A stretch of 22,015 nucleotides of DNA from DASUKL01 sp036278755. Lineage in GTDB: Bacteria > Chloroflexota > Limnocylindria > Limnocylindrales > CSP1-4. Shown here in pieces: positions 21,968 to 22,015 of the stretch; position 1 is the stretch's first letter; each line of letters opens with the position of its first letter. Both the position numbers and the translations under genes were made by a program. The stretch spans positions 1 through 22,015 of the forward strand of contig DASUKL010000030.1 of assembly GCA_036278755.1 (NCBI GenBank). Reading direction: 5' to 3'. A model generated the notes under the pieces. It ran no database searches and had not been told where the DNA came from. It saw nothing but the letters and a program-made list of their open reading frames with translations.

Positions 21968-22015
21968 ACATCCGGCGACGGATCCATGCCCCGAAGCCAC
22001 CCGGGCGGCCGGTAT

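Noticed and set aside
21940..21987. Earlier dnaE2 start at 21987 (MDPSPDVNG)
   Set aside because: It lies upstream of the LexA box and -10, has no ribosome site, and adds residues absent from the DnaE2 family.

Overview
The window is GC-rich DNA (about 70% by eye) from a free-living bacterium. Gene content and style suggest a Chloroflexota lineage of the Limnocylindria/Ellin6529 kind: a DUF5679-type mini-protein, ECF sigma factor paired with a one-TM partner, an Ala/Lys-rich tail on ribosomal protein S20, an LTD/OB-fold surface protein with Ser/Thr/Pro linkers, and GTG/TTG starts. This placement is inference; a deep-branching actinobacterium is the main alternative. I see no tRNA, rRNA, CRISPR array, insertion sequence or prophage gene.

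Layout. 1-1556 (+): the 3' part of an ECF sigma factor overlaps (ATGA) a membrane protein with a duplicated two-Cys domain, which looks like its anti-sigma or sensor partner. 1571-2159 (-): a VapBC toxin-antitoxin pair. 2160-2527: a gene-free stretch with three copies of a degenerate 72-bp-period repeat and a 44-bp tandem repeat. 2528-6503 (-): lepA, a CPBP-family membrane protein and hemW, tightly packed. 6631-7341 (+): rpsT, divergent from lepA, with a TTG start and a long basic tail. 7338-12566 (-): a glycolytic cluster, ROK sugar kinase, gap, pgk, eno, then a small membrane protein whose stop codon shares a CTAG with the rpsT stop. 12664-13796 (-): a strong hairpin, a 46-residue DUF5679-like protein and a uridine/purine nucleoside phosphorylase with a canonical promoter. 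13914-16640 (-): a 908-residue secreted, membrane-anchored lamin-tail/OB-fold protein. 16835-17521 (+): a four-TM protein of unknown function. 17522-18066: a gene-free stretch full of degenerate repeats built on TTTGGCCA. 18067-21942 (-): dnaE2, the error-prone DNA polymerase, with a textbook LexA box next to its -10.

How it fits together. Most of the window is housekeeping: translation (lepA, rpsT), lower glycolysis with a probable glucokinase, nucleoside salvage, heme/radical-SAM chemistry, and DNA-damage tolerance. Several start codons (vapB, lepA, dnaE2, and nearly so the ROK gene) lie only 7-9 nt downstream of a TANNNT -10 hexamer, which suggests leaderless or near-leaderless mRNAs, while rpsT, gap, the nucleoside phosphorylase and the DUF5679 gene have Shine-Dalgarno sites. 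I did not find a clear novel multi-gene system. The least explained material is the two intergenic repeat arrays, the LTD/OB protein, and the sigma-factor partner.
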